Shown here: positions 8,886 through 18,075 of the stretch, piece by piece
How positions within the stretch are numbered: position 1 is the stretch's first letter
How the letters are laid out: each line of letters opens with the position of its first letter
From: Rubellimicrobium sp. CFH 75288
Lineage (GTDB): Bacteria; Pseudomonadota; Alphaproteobacteria; Rhodobacterales; Rhodobacteraceae
Assembly: GCF_009904055.1 (NCBI RefSeq)
Contig: NZ_WYDP01000006.1
Span: forward strand, 1 to 64,000
DNA: 64,000 bases
Direction of reading: 5' to 3'
Made by a program: the position numbers and the translations under genes
Notes under the pieces: generated by a model
Databases searched by the model: none
Told to the model about the DNA's origin: nothing
The model's input: only the letters and a program-made list of their open reading frames with translations

Positions 8886-9817
8886 CCTCGCGCCCGCTCG
8901 AGACCCGCTCCCGCCCTCCGGCCCCGCGGCCCGACCCGGACGATCCGGGCGTGGGCACCACCGGCCACGAATGGGACGGCATCCGCGAATGGAACAACCC
9001 GCTGCCGCGCTGGTGGCTCTGGGTGTTCTACGCCACCATCGTCTGGGGGATCGGCTACACGATCGCCTATCCGGCCTGGCCGCTTCTGGACCGCGCGACC
9101 CAGGGCCTGCTGGGCGGCAATGCCCGCACCGCCGTCGCGGCCGAGATCGCCGCCCAGGAGGCGCGCAACGCCGACCTCAACGCCGCTCTGGCCCGCCTGC
9201 TCGACCGGGGCGAGCTCGGGCGCCTGCCCGAGGAGCCGGGGCTGCACGGCTATGCGCTCAACATGGGCGCGGCGGTGTTCCGCGCGCATTGCTCGCAATG
9301 CCACGGCGCAGGCGCGGGCGGGGTCGAGGCGCAGGGCTTTCCCTCGCTGCTCGACGACGCCTGGCTCTGGGGCGGCACGCTCGAGGACATCGCCCACACG
9401 GTCGCCCACGGCATCCGCACCGACGCCTCGCCCGAGGCGCGCTGGTCCGAGATGCCGGCCTTTGCCGACATCCTGTCGCGCCCCCAGACGGAAGCGGTCG
9501 TCCACCACGTCCTCGCCCTTTCGGGGCAGGCGCATGACGCGGCACTGGCGGCCGAGGGCGCCCCTCTCTTCGCGGACCATTGCGCCTCCTGCCACGGCGA
9601 GGCCGGGCGCGGCGACCGCACCATCGGGGCGCCGGACCTCGCGGATGCGGTCTGGCTCTACGGCGGCACGCCCGAGGCGATCCGCGACAGCATCCGGCAG
9701 GCGCGCTTCGGCGTCATGCCGGCCTGGAGCCGCGAGTTCCGGCAGGGCTCGGGCCTCGGCCCGGCCGAGATCGCGGCCGTCGCGGCCTATGTGCACGCCC
9801 TGGGCGGCGGCGAGTAG
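8882..9817 (+). CDS. ccoP: cbb3-type oxidase subunit III, di-haem cytochrome c
   Basis: CcoP receives electrons from the bc1 complex or soluble cytochrome c. The 311-residue protein begins with the family motif [20 protein letters not shown], has one membrane helix (about 43-65) and two periplasmic cytochrome c domains with CSQCH (137-141) and CASCH (234-238). It starts inside the ccoQ stop codon. It is the last gene of ccoNOQP and is followed by a hairpin that may end the transcript. Confidence 0.95.
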   Translation: MTSRPLETRSRPPAPRPDPDDPGVGTTGHEWDGIREWNNPLPRWWLWVFYATIVWGIGYTIAYPAWPLLDRATQGLLGGNARTAVAAEIAAQEARNADLNAALARLLDRGELGRLPEEPGLHGYALNMGAAVFRAHCSQCHGAGAGGVEAQGFPSLLDDAWLWGGTLEDIAHTVAHGIRTDASPEARWSEMPAFADILSRPQTEAVVHHVLALSGQAHDAALAAEGAPLFADHCASCHGEAGRGDRTIGAPDLADAVWLYGGTPEAIRDSIRQARFGVMPAWSREFRQGSGLGPAEIAAVAAYVHALGGGE

Positions 9818-9849
9818 CAACGCGTTAACCGTTCGTTAGGACTTCGGGG

Positions 9850-9878
9850 GGTCCGGCAGGCCAGGGGTTTGCCGGACC
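9850..9878 (+). terminator. Probable terminator hairpin after ccoP
   Basis: The arms GGTCCGGCA (9850-9858) and TGCCGGACC (9870-9878) pair perfectly over nine bases around an 11-base loop. A short T run (TCGGTTTT) follows within 8 bases. The placement 33 bases after the ccoP stop suits a rho-independent terminator, though the T tract is weak. Confidence 0.6.
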
Positions 9879-10051
9879 TCGGTTTTCCGGCGCCCGCCGC
9901 GCGCAACGCCACCGCGCGGTGGGCCAAGGTTTCGTTAACCTTTCGCTGCCAGTCTGGGGGCCGATCGCCGCGCCATTCCGGACCTCGCCCCATGCCCCTC
10001 CCGCCCGCCGCCTCCCCGCCCCTCCGGCCTTTGGCCGGACCCGGCCCAGCC

Positions 10052-10065
10052 TTGATCCAGGTCAA
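10052..10065 (+). promoter_or_regulatory. FNR box in front of ccoGHIS
   Basis: The sequence TTGATCCAGGTCAA fits the FNR dyad TTGA-N6-TCAA and lies 61 bases before the ccoG start. It gives the assembly operon its own FnrL-responsive promoter, as is known for rdxBHIS in Rhodobacter; here this is inferred from the site. Confidence 0.8.
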
Positions 10066-10126
10066 GGCACCCCGACCCGCCCCGTGCGAGGGGATCGTCC
10101 GCCCTCCTGCGCCCCGCGGTGCCCCC

Positions 10127-11554
10127 ATGAGCCACGCCCCCGCCCCCTCCCTCTATGCCGCGCGCGAGCCGGTCTTTCCCCGCCGCGTGCGGGGCCGCTT
10201 CCGCCGGCTCAAGTGGTGGGTCATGGCCGCCACGCTGGGCCTCTACTACGTCCTGCCCTGGCTGCGCTGGGACCGCGGCGAGGGGCGCCCCGACCAGGCG
10301 GTGCTCGTGGACCTGGCCGGCCGTCGCTTCTTCTTCTTCTTCGTCGAGATCTGGCCCCAGGACTTCCATGTGGTCGCGGGCCTTCTCGTCATGGCGGGGC
10401 TGGGCCTGTTCCTGTTCACCTCCGTCCTCGGGCGCGTCTGGTGCGGCTATGCCTGTCCCCAGACCGTCTGGACCGACCTGTTCCTGCTGACCGAGCGCTG
10501 GGTGGAGGGCGACCGCAATGCCCGTCTGCGGCTCTGGCATGCGCCCTGGTCGCTTGCCAAGGCGCGGCTGCGGCTTGCCAAATGGGCGATCTGGCTCGTC
10601 ATCGCGCTCGCCACGGGCGGGGCGTGGGTGTTCTACTTCGCCGACGCGCCGACGCTTCTGGCCGGCCTCGTGACCGGGACCGCCCCGCCCGTGGCCTACA
10701 CGACCGTGGCCGTGCTGACCGCCACCACCGTCGCCTTCGGCGGCTTCGCGCGCGAGCAGATCTGCATCTATGCCTGCCCCTGGCCGCGCATCCAGTCCGC
10801 CCTGACCGACGAGGAGACGCTCACCATCGGCTACCGCGCCTGGCGCGGCGAGCCGCGGGGCAAGGCCTCCGCGCGCGGGGCGGACGCGCCGCCGCCGGGC
10901 GACTGCGTGGATTGCCGGGCCTGCGCGGCCGTCTGCCCCATGGGCATCGACATCCGCGACGGCCAGCAGCTCGCCTGCATCACCTGCGCGCTCTGCATCG
11001 ATGCCTGCGACGACGTCATGACGCGGCTCGGCCGGCCGCGCGGCCTGATCGGCTACTTCACCCTGACCGACGAGCGGGCCGAGCGCGCGGGCCGTCCGCC
11101 CCGGCCCGTCCGCCAGCACGTCCTGCGCCCGCGCACGATCCTCTACGCCACGCTCTGGTCGCTCGCCGGGGCGCTCCTGCTCGCCGCGCTCGCGCTGCGC
11201 GCGCCGCTCGATCTCGACGTGAGCCCGGTCCGCAACCCCGTCTTCATCACGCTCTCGGACGGCACCATCCGCAACGCCTACGACCTGCGCCTGCGCAACA
11301 AGAGCGGCGAGACGCGGGACCTGGCGCTGTCGGTCCAGGGCGACGCGTCCCTCGCCCTGTCGGTCGAAGGCCATCCCGACGGGATCGTGACCGTTCCGGC
11401 CGACGCGACCGCCAGCGTGCGTCTCTATCTCGACGCCCCCCCCGGCAGCCCCGCCGCCACGGGCGGGCGCACCCCGCTGCGCCTCGTGCTCGCCGACCCG
11501 GCCGCCGATCTCGGCGCCAGCGCCGACACCCACTTCACCGGAAAGGCTCCCTGA
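10127..11554 (+). CDS. ccoG: CcoG/RdxB, membrane ferredoxin-like protein for cbb3 oxidase assembly
   Basis: CcoG reduces copper (Cu2+ to Cu+) in the route that supplies CuB to the cbb3 oxidase. The 475-residue protein has several membrane helices, the NapH/CcoG-type motifs CGYACPQTVWTDLF and CIYACPWPRIQ, and two clustered [4Fe-4S] motifs (CVDCRACAAVCP and CITCALCIDACD). A C-terminal Ig-like FixG domain follows (from about 375). I used the ATG at 10127 (MSHAPAPSLYAAREPVFP), which matches the family N-terminus; the longer open frame upstream would run through the FNR box. ccoH starts two bases after its stop. Confidence 0.93.
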   Translation: MSHAPAPSLYAAREPVFPRRVRGRFRRLKWWVMAATLGLYYVLPWLRWDRGEGRPDQAVLVDLAGRRFFFFFVEIWPQDFHVVAGLLVMAGLGLFLFTSVLGRVWCGYACPQTVWTDLFLLTERWVEGDRNARLRLWHAPWSLAKARLRLAKWAIWLVIALATGGAWVFYFADAPTLLAGLVTGTAPPVAYTTVAVLTATTVAFGGFAREQICIYACPWPRIQSALTDEETLTIGYRAWRGEPRGKASARGADAPPPGDCVDCRACAAVCPMGIDIRDGQQLACITCALCIDACDDVMTRLGRPRGLIGYFTLTDERAERAGRPPRPVRQHVLRPRTILYATLWSLAGALLLAALALRAPLDLDVSPVRNPVFITLSDGTIRNAYDLRLRNKSGETRDLALSVQGDASLALSVEGHPDGIVTVPADATASVRLYLDAPPGSPAATGGRTPLRLVLADPAADLGASADTHFTGKAP

Positions 11555-11555
11555 C

Positions 11556-12020
11556 ATGACCCGGCTTCTGCGCGGACCCGTGACCGGCCCCAAGGCGCTC
11601 GCGATCATCCTGTCCTTCTTCGCCGTCATCATCGCGGTGAACCTCGTCCTCGCGGTCCAGGCGGTGCGGACCTTCCCCGGGCTCGAGGTGCGCAACGCCG
11701 TGATCGCCTCGCAGGGCTTCGACGCGGACCGCGCGGCGCAGATCCGGCTGGGCTGGACCGTCCGGGCCGACATCGCGGGGGACCGCCTCGCGCTGCGCAT
11801 CGAGGGGCCGGACGGCGCCCCCGTCGCCGGTCTCGCGCCGCAGGCCGTGCTGGGCCGCGCCACCACGCGGGGCGACGACCAGACGCTCGCGCTCGTCTGG
11901 ACGGGCACGGAATGGGTCGCCCCCGTCCGGGTGGCCCCCGGACGCTGGCATCTCTCCGTCGCCGCGCTCGCCCCCGACGGCACCGCCTTCCGCCAGCGCC
12001 TGACGCTCGGGGTGCGCTGA
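11556..12020 (+). CDS. ccoH: CcoH/FixH, cbb3 oxidase assembly protein
   Basis: The 154-residue protein has an N-terminal membrane anchor (LAIILSFFAVIIAVNLVLAVQAV) preceded by LLRGPVTGPKA, the usual FixH start, and a periplasmic domain. CcoH is required for stable assembly of the cbb3 complex and stays associated with it. It starts 1 base after ccoG ends and ends 1 base before ccoI, so the three are probably made from one transcript. Confidence 0.9.
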   Translation: MTRLLRGPVTGPKALAIILSFFAVIIAVNLVLAVQAVRTFPGLEVRNAVIASQGFDADRAAQIRLGWTVRADIAGDRLALRIEGPDGAPVAGLAPQAVLGRATTRGDDQTLALVWTGTEWVAPVRVAPGRWHLSVAALAPDGTAFRQRLTLGVR

Positions 12021-12021
12021 G

Positions 12022-14205
12022 ATGACCGCCGCCCCCGCCTCTCCGCTGGCCTGCCCGGCCTGCCCGGCCGCCGCGCCGCTGGCCTGGACCGCCGCCCCGG
12101 CCGCCTGCGACGAGATCGTGCTCGCCGTTCCGGCCGCCCATTGCGCCGAGTGCCTTGCGACGCTCGAGGACGGGATCGGCCGCCTGCCGGGCGTGCTGGA
12201 GGCCCGCGTCAACCTGTCGCTGCGCCGGCTGCGCGTGCGCCACGACGGCTCGCTGGAGACCGAGACGGTGGTCGAGGCCGCGGGCCGGCTCGGCTACGAG
12301 GCCCTTCCGCTCGACCTCGTCGCCCTGTCGGGGACCGAGGGGGACCGGGTGCGGCGCGACCTCGTCATGCGGCTCGGCGTGGCCTTCTTCGCGATGATGA
12401 ACGTCATGCTCCTGTCGGTCGCCGTCTGGTCCGGCGCCTCGGGGGCGACGCGCGACCTCTTCCACCTCCTGTCGGGGGCGATCGCGATCCCCACGATCCT
12501 GTTCTCCGGCCAGCCCTTCTTCCGCTCGGCCTGGCGCGGCCTGCGGGCGGGACGGCTGGGGATGGACTTTCCCATCTCGCTCGCCCTCGTGCTCGCCTCG
12601 GCCATCTCGCTCTACGAGAGCGTCCATGGCGGGCATCACGCCTATTTCGACGCGGCGGTGATGCTCTGCTTCTTCCTGCTGGGGGGACGCTATCTCGACC
12701 ATGTCACCCGCGCCGCCGCCCGCTCCGCCGCGCAGGAGCTGGCCGCGCTCGAGGTGCCCCGGGCGCTGCGGCTCGAGGCGGACGGCACGGCCCGGACGGT
12801 CGCCGTGGCCGACCTGCGCCCCGGCGACCGCCTGCGCCTGCCGCCCGGCGCGCGCGTTCCCGCCGACGGCGTGGTGGAGGAGGGCGAGAGCGAGACCGAC
12901 CGTTCGCTGCTGACGGGCGAGACGCTGCCCGCTCCCGCCCGTCCCGGCACCGCGCTCGGCGCGGGCGAGGTCAACCTGACCGGCCCGCTCGTCCTGCGCG
13001 TCACCGCGGCCGGGCGCGACTCCTCGCTCGCCCGCATGGCCGCCCTCGTGGCCGTCGCCGAGGAGGCGCGCTCGCGCTACACCTCCCTCGCCGACCGCGC
13101 CGCGCGCGCCTACTCGCCGATGGTCCACTCGCTCGCCTTCGGCGCCTTTGCCGTCTGGCTGTGGCTGTCGGGGGGCGACTGGCGGCTTGCGGTCAACATC
13201 GCGGCGGCGACGCTCATCATCACCTGCCCCTGCGCGCTGGGTCTGGCCGTGCCGGCGGTCGTGACCGCCGCCTCCGGCCGCCTGTTCCGGCGCGGCCTTC
13301 TCGTGAAGTCGCCCACCGCGCTCGAACGGCTGGCCGAGGTGGACACGGTGGTGTTCGACAAGACCGGCACCCTGACGCTGGGGACGCCCGAGCCCGTGGA
13401 CCTCGCCTCCCGGCCCGAGGAGGCGCGGCGCATCGCCCTGGCGCTGGCCCGCGGCTCGGCGCATCCGCTTGCCGCCGCCCTCGCCCGCGGCCTCGAGGCG
13501 CAGGGCATCCGCCCCGTCCGGATCGAGGCGCTGCGCGAGATCCCCGGCCACGGGATCGAAGGGATCTGGCAGGGCCGCCGCGTCCGTCTGGGCCGGGCCG
13601 AATGGGCCGGCGCCGCGCCCGGCGCGGTCACGGCGACCACGCTCGGCATCGAGGGGCGCGCCCCCGTGGTCTTTCCCTTCACCGACCGCCTGCGCCCCGG
13701 CGCCCGCGCGCTGGTCGAGGGTCTCCGGGCTCGCGGCATGGAGGTCCATCTCGTCTCCGGCGACGTGGCCCCGGCCGTCCGGCGCCTTGCGGAGGATCTG
13801 GGCATCTCCCATGCCGTCGCCGCCGCCCGTCCCGAGGACAAGGCCGCGCATGTCGCCGCGCTCGCGGCGGCGGGGCGACGGGTGCTGATGGTGGGCGACG
13901 GGCTCAACGACACGGCCGCGCTGGCGCAGGCGCATGTCTCCATCTCGCCCGCCAGCGCCCTCGATGCCGCGCGCGCGGCCTCGGACGTGGTGCTGATGGG
14001 GCGCGATCTGGGCCCCGTGGCGGACGCGCTGCGCCTGTCGTCCCAAGCCGTGCGCCGCATGCGCGAGAACCTGTGGGTCTCGGCCGCCTACAACGTGGTG
14101 GCCGTGCCGGTCGCGCTTCTGGGTCTGGCCACGCCGCTTCTGGCCGCGCTCGCCATGTCGGTCTCGAGCGTGACCGTCACCCTGAACGCGCTGCGGCTGA
14201 GGTGA
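12022..14205 (+). CDS. ccoI: CcoI, P1B-type copper-exporting ATPase
   Basis: CcoI is an inner-membrane heavy-metal ATPase that moves Cu+ outward for cbb3 oxidase assembly. The 727 residues contain a heavy-metal-associated domain with HCAECL, eight predicted membrane helices, the membrane metal site CPC at 402-404, the phosphorylation site DKTGTLT with D446, and the hinge GDGLNDTAAL. An N-terminal CPACP pair may form an extra metal site. Length and motif order match CcoI/FixI. It follows ccoH by one base. Confidence 0.95.
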   Translation: MTAAPASPLACPACPAAAPLAWTAAPAACDEIVLAVPAAHCAECLATLEDGIGRLPGVLEARVNLSLRRLRVRHDGSLETETVVEAAGRLGYEALPLDLVALSGTEGDRVRRDLVMRLGVAFFAMMNVMLLSVAVWSGASGATRDLFHLLSGAIAIPTILFSGQPFFRSAWRGLRAGRLGMDFPISLALVLASAISLYESVHGGHHAYFDAAVMLCFFLLGGRYLDHVTRAAARSAAQELAALEVPRALRLEADGTARTVAVADLRPGDRLRLPPGARVPADGVVEEGESETDRSLLTGETLPAPARPGTALGAGEVNLTGPLVLRVTAAGRDSSLARMAALVAVAEEARSRYTSLADRAARAYSPMVHSLAFGAFAVWLWLSGGDWRLAVNIAAATLIITCPCALGLAVPAVVTAASGRLFRRGLLVKSPTALERLAEVDTVVFDKTGTLTLGTPEPVDLASRPEEARRIALALARGSAHPLAAALARGLEAQGIRPVRIEALREIPGHGIEGIWQGRRVRLGRAEWAGAAPGAVTATTLGIEGRAPVVFPFTDRLRPGARALVEGLRARGMEVHLVSGDVAPAVRRLAEDLGISHAVAAARPEDKAAHVAALAAAGRRVLMVGDGLNDTAALAQAHVSISPASALDAARAASDVVLMGRDLGPVADALRLSSQAVRRMRENLWVSAAYNVVAVPVALLGLATPLLAALAMSVSSVTVTLNALRLR

Positions 14206-14215
14206 GGGGAAAGCG

Positions 14216-14392
14216 ATGGACGTCCTGATCCTGCTCGTGCCGGTCTCGCTGGGGCTGGGGCTTCTGGGGCTCGCGGCCTTTGTCTGGACGCTGCGCCACC
14301 GCCAGTACGACGACCCCAAGGGCGACGCGGCCCGCATCCTGTCGGACCGCTGGGACGACCGCCCCCCGCCGGGCGAAGGCACCCGGCCATGA
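14216..14392 (+). CDS. ccoS: CcoS, small cbb3 oxidase assembly protein
   Basis: The 58-residue protein begins with one membrane helix (MDVLILLVPVSLGLGLLGLA) and has the family motif WTLRHRQYDDPKGDAARIL. CcoS is needed for insertion of haem and copper into CcoN. It is too short for many gene finders but sits 10 bases after ccoI with a GGGGAAAG ribosome site. It closes the ccoGHIS operon. The tRNA on the other strand begins 43 bases further on. Confidence 0.92.
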   Translation: MDVLILLVPVSLGLGLLGLAAFVWTLRHRQYDDPKGDAARILSDRWDDRPPPGEGTRP

Positions 14393-14435
14393 GCGCGCCC
14401 CCGCCTGTCCGTCCCGATCCCGCCCGGCCTGTGGA

Positions 14436-14512
14436 TGGTCGGAGTGAGAGGATTCGAACCTCCGGCCCCCTGCTCCCGAAGCAGGTGCGCTACCAGGCTG
14501 CGCTACACTCCG
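14436..14512 (-). tRNA. tRNA-Pro(CGG)
   Basis: The minus strand folds as a full cloverleaf. The acceptor CGGAGTG pairs with CACTCCG, the D arm is GCGCAGCCTGGTAGCGC, the anticodon stem-loop is CCTGC-TTCGGGA-GCAGG (anticodon CGG), and the T arm contains GGTTCGAATCC. The CCA end is encoded in the DNA (14436-14438). It reads the proline codon CCG, which is abundant in this GC-rich genome. No integrated element lies next to it. Confidence 0.96.
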
Positions 14513-14565
14513 ACGCGCGCGGCCTAGCGCCCCGGCCGGGGAAAGGCAAGCCCCCCGCTCCGGGC

Positions 14566-15540
14566 TCAGCGCCCGCGGCCGCCCCCGCGGGGTGCGAGGC
14601 CGGCGAGCCGCAGCAGCGTGGAGGGTCGGGGCGCGGTCGCGGTTTCGGGGCGCAGGCGCGTGTTGAGGACCGGCCGGTTGGCCGAGGCGCCGGCGCGCCC
14701 CTCGCGCAGCACGATATAGAGGCCCGAGGCGATCACGATTCCCGCCCCGATCGCGGTGGGGGCGTCGATCCGCTCGCCGAAGAGCAGGGCGCCGAAGAGC
14801 GCCGCCCAGACGATCTGGGAATACTGCATCGGCGCCACCACCATCGCCTCGCCCGCGCGGTAGGCGGCGATGATGACCACGCCGCCCATCCAGCCCAGCG
14901 CCGACATGAGCGCCACGAGTCCCAGATCGGCCCCCTCCATGGGCCGGTAGACGAAGGGCAGCGCCGCGCCCATCAGCACGGCGTTGCCGAGCATCGGGTA
15001 GAGGAGCAGCACCACGGGACGCTCGTCCGCGCCGATCCGGCGCACCACGATGGAGGCGAGCGCCCCCATCGCCGCCGCGCCGAGAGCGGCGAGATGGCCC
15101 AGCCCCAGCGACGTCGCCCCCGGCCTGAGCACCACGAGCACGCCGAGCAGCCCCACCGCCACCGCCAGGCCGCGGCGCAGCCGTACCGTCTCGCCCAGGA
15201 CGGGAATGGCCAGAAGCGTGATGAAGAGCGGCTGGGCAAAGACGATCGCATAGACCTGCGCCAGCGGCAGGACGGAAAAGGCGTAGAAGCCGAACAGCCC
15301 CGTCAGCACCGCCGCCCCCGTGCGCAGCGCCATCCACCACGGGTGGACGGGGCGCAGCGTGCCGGGCTCGCGGTCGCGCATCATCATCAGCGTGGCGAGC
15401 GGGAACGAGAACAGGACCGAGAAGAACAGGAGCTGGACGGCGTGGTAGCCCTCGCCCAGGAGCTTCACCACCGCGTCGTGGCTCGCATAGATGCCGAAGG
15501 CGAGCAGCGCCAGAAGCGCCCCGCGGGCATTGGGGCCCAT
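14566..15540 (-). CDS. DMT-superfamily (EamA) permease, 324 aa
   Basis: The protein has ten predicted membrane helices in two EamA repeats. It begins MGPNARGALLALLAFGIYAS and contains the repeated family patches around ALVAVLTGLFGFYAFSVL-like and VAPMQYSQIVWAAL segments. The ATG at 15540 was chosen because a GGAGAGGA ribosome site lies just upstream; the frame stays open for another 20 codons without one. DMT permeases export small metabolites or nucleotide sugars; the substrate here is unknown. It stands alone between the tRNA and leuB. Confidence 0.85.
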   Translation of the reverse strand: MGPNARGALLALLAFGIYASHDAVVKLLGEGYHAVQLLFFSVLFSFPLATLMMMRDREPGTLRPVHPWWMALRTGAAVLTGLFGFYAFSVLPLAQVYAIVFAQPLFITLLAIPVLGETVRLRRGLAVAVGLLGVLVVLRPGATSLGLGHLAALGAAAMGALASIVVRRIGADERPVVLLLYPMLGNAVLMGAALPFVYRPMEGADLGLVALMSALGWMGGVVIIAAYRAGEAMVVAPMQYSQIVWAALFGALLFGERIDAPTAIGAGIVIASGLYIVLREGRAGASANRPVLNTRLRPETATAPRPSTLLRLAGLAPRGGGRGR

Positions 15541-15648
15541 GATGTCCTCTCCGAGGGGGTCGTGCGGGCGCGGCCTAGCGGGCGGGGCCGGGCGGGTCAA
15601 CCGCGCCCAGCCCCCGGCCCGTGCGAGCCCGCCCTTGCACGTCGCCGC

Positions 15649-16755
15649 TCAGCCCGCGCGGTCCAGCGCCGCCACGACCGCATCGCCCATCTCGGCCGTC
15701 GAGATGGCGGCTCCCCCGCCGGGACCCGTCAGGTCGGCCGTGCGCAGACCGTCCGCCAGCACGAGCTCCACCGCGCGCTCGAGCCGGTCGGCCGCCTCGC
15801 CCGCGTCGAAGGAATAGCGCAGGGCCATGGCGAAGCTCAGGATGGCGGCGAGGGGATTGGCGCGCCCCTGCCCCGCAATGTCCGGGGCCGAGCCGTGGAC
15901 AGGCTCGTAGAGGGCGCGGCGGCGCCCCGTCTCCGGGTCGGGCGCCCCGAGCGAGGCCGAGGGCAGCATCCCGAGCGATCCCGTCAGCATCGCCGCCACG
16001 TCCGACAGGATGTCGCCGAACAGGTTGTCGGTCACGATCACGTCGAACTGCCGCGGATTGCGCACGAGCTGCATGCCCCCCGCATCGGCGAGCATGTGGC
16101 TCAGCTCCACGTCGGCGAAGCGCTCGCGATGGGTGCGGGTGACGACCTCGTGCCACAGGACGCCCGACTTCATCACGTTGCGCTTTTCCATCGAGCAGAC
16201 GCGGCCCTGCCGCACGCGCGCGAGCTCGAAGGCCACGGCGGCGATGCGCTCGATCTCGTGGGTGTCGTAGACCTGCGTGTCGATCGCGCGCTTCTCGCCG
16301 TTCGGCAGGTCGCGGATCTCCTTGGGCTCGCCGAAATAGACGCCGCCCGTCAGCTCGCGGACGATCAGGATGTCGAGCCCCTCGACCAGCTCGCGCTTGA
16401 GCGAGGAGAAGTCGGCCAGCGCATCGAAGCACTTGGCGGGGCGCAGGTTGGCGAACAGGCCCAGATCCTTGCGCAGCCGCAGAAGGCCCGCCTCGGGGCG
16501 CACCTCGTAGGGCACGCCGTCCCATTTCGGCCCCCCCACGGCGCCCAAGAGCACCGCGTCCGCGCGCAGCGCCCGTTCCATCGTGGCGTCCGAGATGGCC
16601 TGCCCGTGGGCGTCGAAGGCGCAACCGCCCACCAGGTCCTCCTCGATCTCGAAGGACAGGCCGTGACGGTCGAACCACCTTGCGACCTTGCGCATCTCGG
16701 CCATGACCTCGGGGCCGATGCCGTCGCCGGGAAGAAGCAGAAGGGTGGGGGCCAT
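15649..16755 (-). CDS. leuB: 3-isopropylmalate dehydrogenase
   Basis: LeuB oxidises and decarboxylates 3-isopropylmalate with NAD+ in leucine synthesis. The 368 residues begin with [20 protein letters not shown] and contain the [28 protein letters not shown] and [12 protein letters not shown] segments, with arginines and aspartates that hold substrate and Mg2+. The C-terminal part has [18 protein letters not shown]. It is full length. It is the last of the leucine genes, downstream of leuC, leuD and two unknown genes on the same strand. Confidence 0.96.
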   Translation of the reverse strand: MAPTLLLLPGDGIGPEVMAEMRKVARWFDRHGLSFEIEEDLVGGCAFDAHGQAISDATMERALRADAVLLGAVGGPKWDGVPYEVRPEAGLLRLRKDLGLFANLRPAKCFDALADFSSLKRELVEGLDILIVRELTGGVYFGEPKEIRDLPNGEKRAIDTQVYDTHEIERIAAVAFELARVRQGRVCSMEKRNVMKSGVLWHEVVTRTHRERFADVELSHMLADAGGMQLVRNPRQFDVIVTDNLFGDILSDVAAMLTGSLGMLPSASLGAPDPETGRRRALYEPVHGSAPDIAGQGRANPLAAILSFAMALRYSFDAGEAADRLERAVELVLADGLRTADLTGPGGGAAISTAEMGDAVVAALDRAG

Positions 16756-16827
16756 GCACGCGCTCCGGTCTGGCGGGGACGGGGTTGCGGCCGCCCCTCC
16801 CCGCTCGCCGGGCGGCCCGCGCCGGGG

Positions 16828-18075
16828 CTAGCCCCCGCCTCCGCCGGGGTCAAGCGACGGGCCGGGGGGCGCCAGGTCCACCCAGACCGCCCGGTGCGGG
16901 CCCGCGGCGGCGACGGTTTCGGCCAGGGGATCGTCCGGCGGCGGCCAGAGCACCCCCGAGTCCAGCACGGCCCATCCGGCCGAGGGGAGGACGTAGGAGA
17001 CGCGCAGGTTGCCCGGCCCCCCCTCATCGGGCCCCGGCCAGTCGGCGGTGTCGAGCGCGGGGTCCCCCCCCTGCCCCGGATCGGCCGCCAGCCGCCCCCC
17101 GTCCGAGGCGGGGCGCGGGTCCTGCAGGCGCCCGTCCCCCAGCAACGCCGCGATCGCCCCCTCGGGCCCCTCGCCGTCCGCAGGGTCGAGGTTGGCCAGT
17201 CCCAGGAGCACGAAGGGTCCCCGTGGCGGGGGAACGGAGAGCGCGCCGTCCAGGAGGCGCAGCCAGACCGCCGCCTCGTCGGCGGCGCGCAGGCCGTTGC
17301 GGTCCTCGGGCCCGTCGAAGACGGGGGGTGTGGCGGCCCAGGCCCCGATCGTGAAGGAGCCGCCCGGCGCCTCCACCTCGACCAGCCAGTGACCGGTGCT
17401 GGAGAGACGCTGGACTGCCCACGCAGCCTCGGACGGGAAGGGGCTGCCATCCGGGTGCCGGGGCAGACGGGCCCCGGGCAGATCGCGCCAGAGCAGCGGC
17501 GTCAGGTCGGCGATGCTGCGCAGGGGCCAGCGCGACAGGATCGCGAGGCCGCCGCTGCCGGGAAACCGGCCGTAGCCCTGCGCATCGCGCGGACCCGATC
17601 GGCCGTCGCCGTCGAGGTCGAGCCCCGTGGTCAGCCCCGCATTGGGTCGGGCCGCAAAGCGGTGCGGATAGGACAGGCCCGCCTCCTCCAGCCTGTCCGC
17701 GAGGGCGGCGAGCGCGGCGCCGTCGCCGTCCCAGTCGACGCGCGTCAGGACAAGAAGATCCGCCCGCAGCGCGAGAAGGCCCGCGATGGCCGCGTTCGCC
17801 TGCGAATCGTCGCCGCGCAGGATGGCGCGCAGCAGGAGCCCGGGCCCGTCGCGGGTGAAGGATGCACCCCAGGTCGCGACCCGGATGCCCTCGGCCCGGG
17901 CCGGACCGCCGACCAGTCCGGCCAGAAGGGCGATCAGGGCGAGCGCGGCCCGGATCAGGCCGGCTGGAGACGGCCGGGCGTTCCGTCGCCGCGTGCGCGC
18001 TGGGCGGCCAGGATGTGCGCCAGCCGGAGAAACGCGAGCCCGCGCATCGCAAAGCTTGCCGGAAGAAGCGACCAT
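16828..18075 (-). CDS. Endonuclease/exonuclease/phosphatase-fold secreted protein
   Basis: After an arginine-rich start region comes a signal-peptide-like helix (RAALALIALLAGLVGGPARA) and then an exonuclease/phosphatase-type fold: IRVATWGASFTR, DLLVLTRVDWDGDG, GSGGLAILSRWPL, FVLLGLANLDPADGE and a C-terminal HRAVWVDL. Some usual catalytic residues are altered (for example A-N-L-D for G-D-F-N), so activity is uncertain. The ATG at 18075 would overlap the next gene by 121 bases and place about 40 odd residues before the signal peptide. A CTG at 17958, overlapping the stop of the upstream gene in CTGA, gives a normal secreted start; no ATG, GTG or TTG lies between. The function is unknown. Confidence 0.7.
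   Translation of the reverse strand: MVASSGKLCDARARVSPAGAHPGRPARTRRRNARPSPAGLIRAALALIALLAGLVGGPARAEGIRVATWGASFTRDGPGLLLRAILRGDDSQANAAIAGLLALRADLLVLTRVDWDGDGAALAALADRLEEAGLSYPHRFAARPNAGLTTGLDLDGDGRSGPRDAQGYGRFPGSGGLAILSRWPLRSIADLTPLLWRDLPGARLPRHPDGSPFPSEAAWAVQRLSSTGHWLVEVEAPGGSFTIGAWAATPPVFDGPEDRNGLRAADEAAVWLRLLDGALSVPPPRGPFVLLGLANLDPADGEGPEGAIAALLGDGRLQDPRPASDGGRLAADPGQGGDPALDTADWPGPDEGGPGNLRVSYVLPSAGWAVLDSGVLWPPPDDPLAETVAAAGPHRAVWVDLAPPGPSLDPGGGGG

Larger units (their letters stand above)
9818..10126. other. Intergenic region between ccoNOQP and ccoGHIS
   Basis: These 309 bases hold no convincing gene. They contain a TTAA-N7-TTAG site (9825-9839), a perfect 9-bp hairpin (9850-9878), two GTTAACC-type patches and an FNR box at 10052-10065. 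They thus appear to end one operon and start the next. Confidence 0.7.

Noticed and set aside
14436-14512. tRNA-Pro as an integration site for a mobile element
   Set aside because: No integrase, direct repeat of the tRNA end or foreign-looking DNA lies next to it. XerC at 30620 is the housekeeping recombinase beside DUF484.
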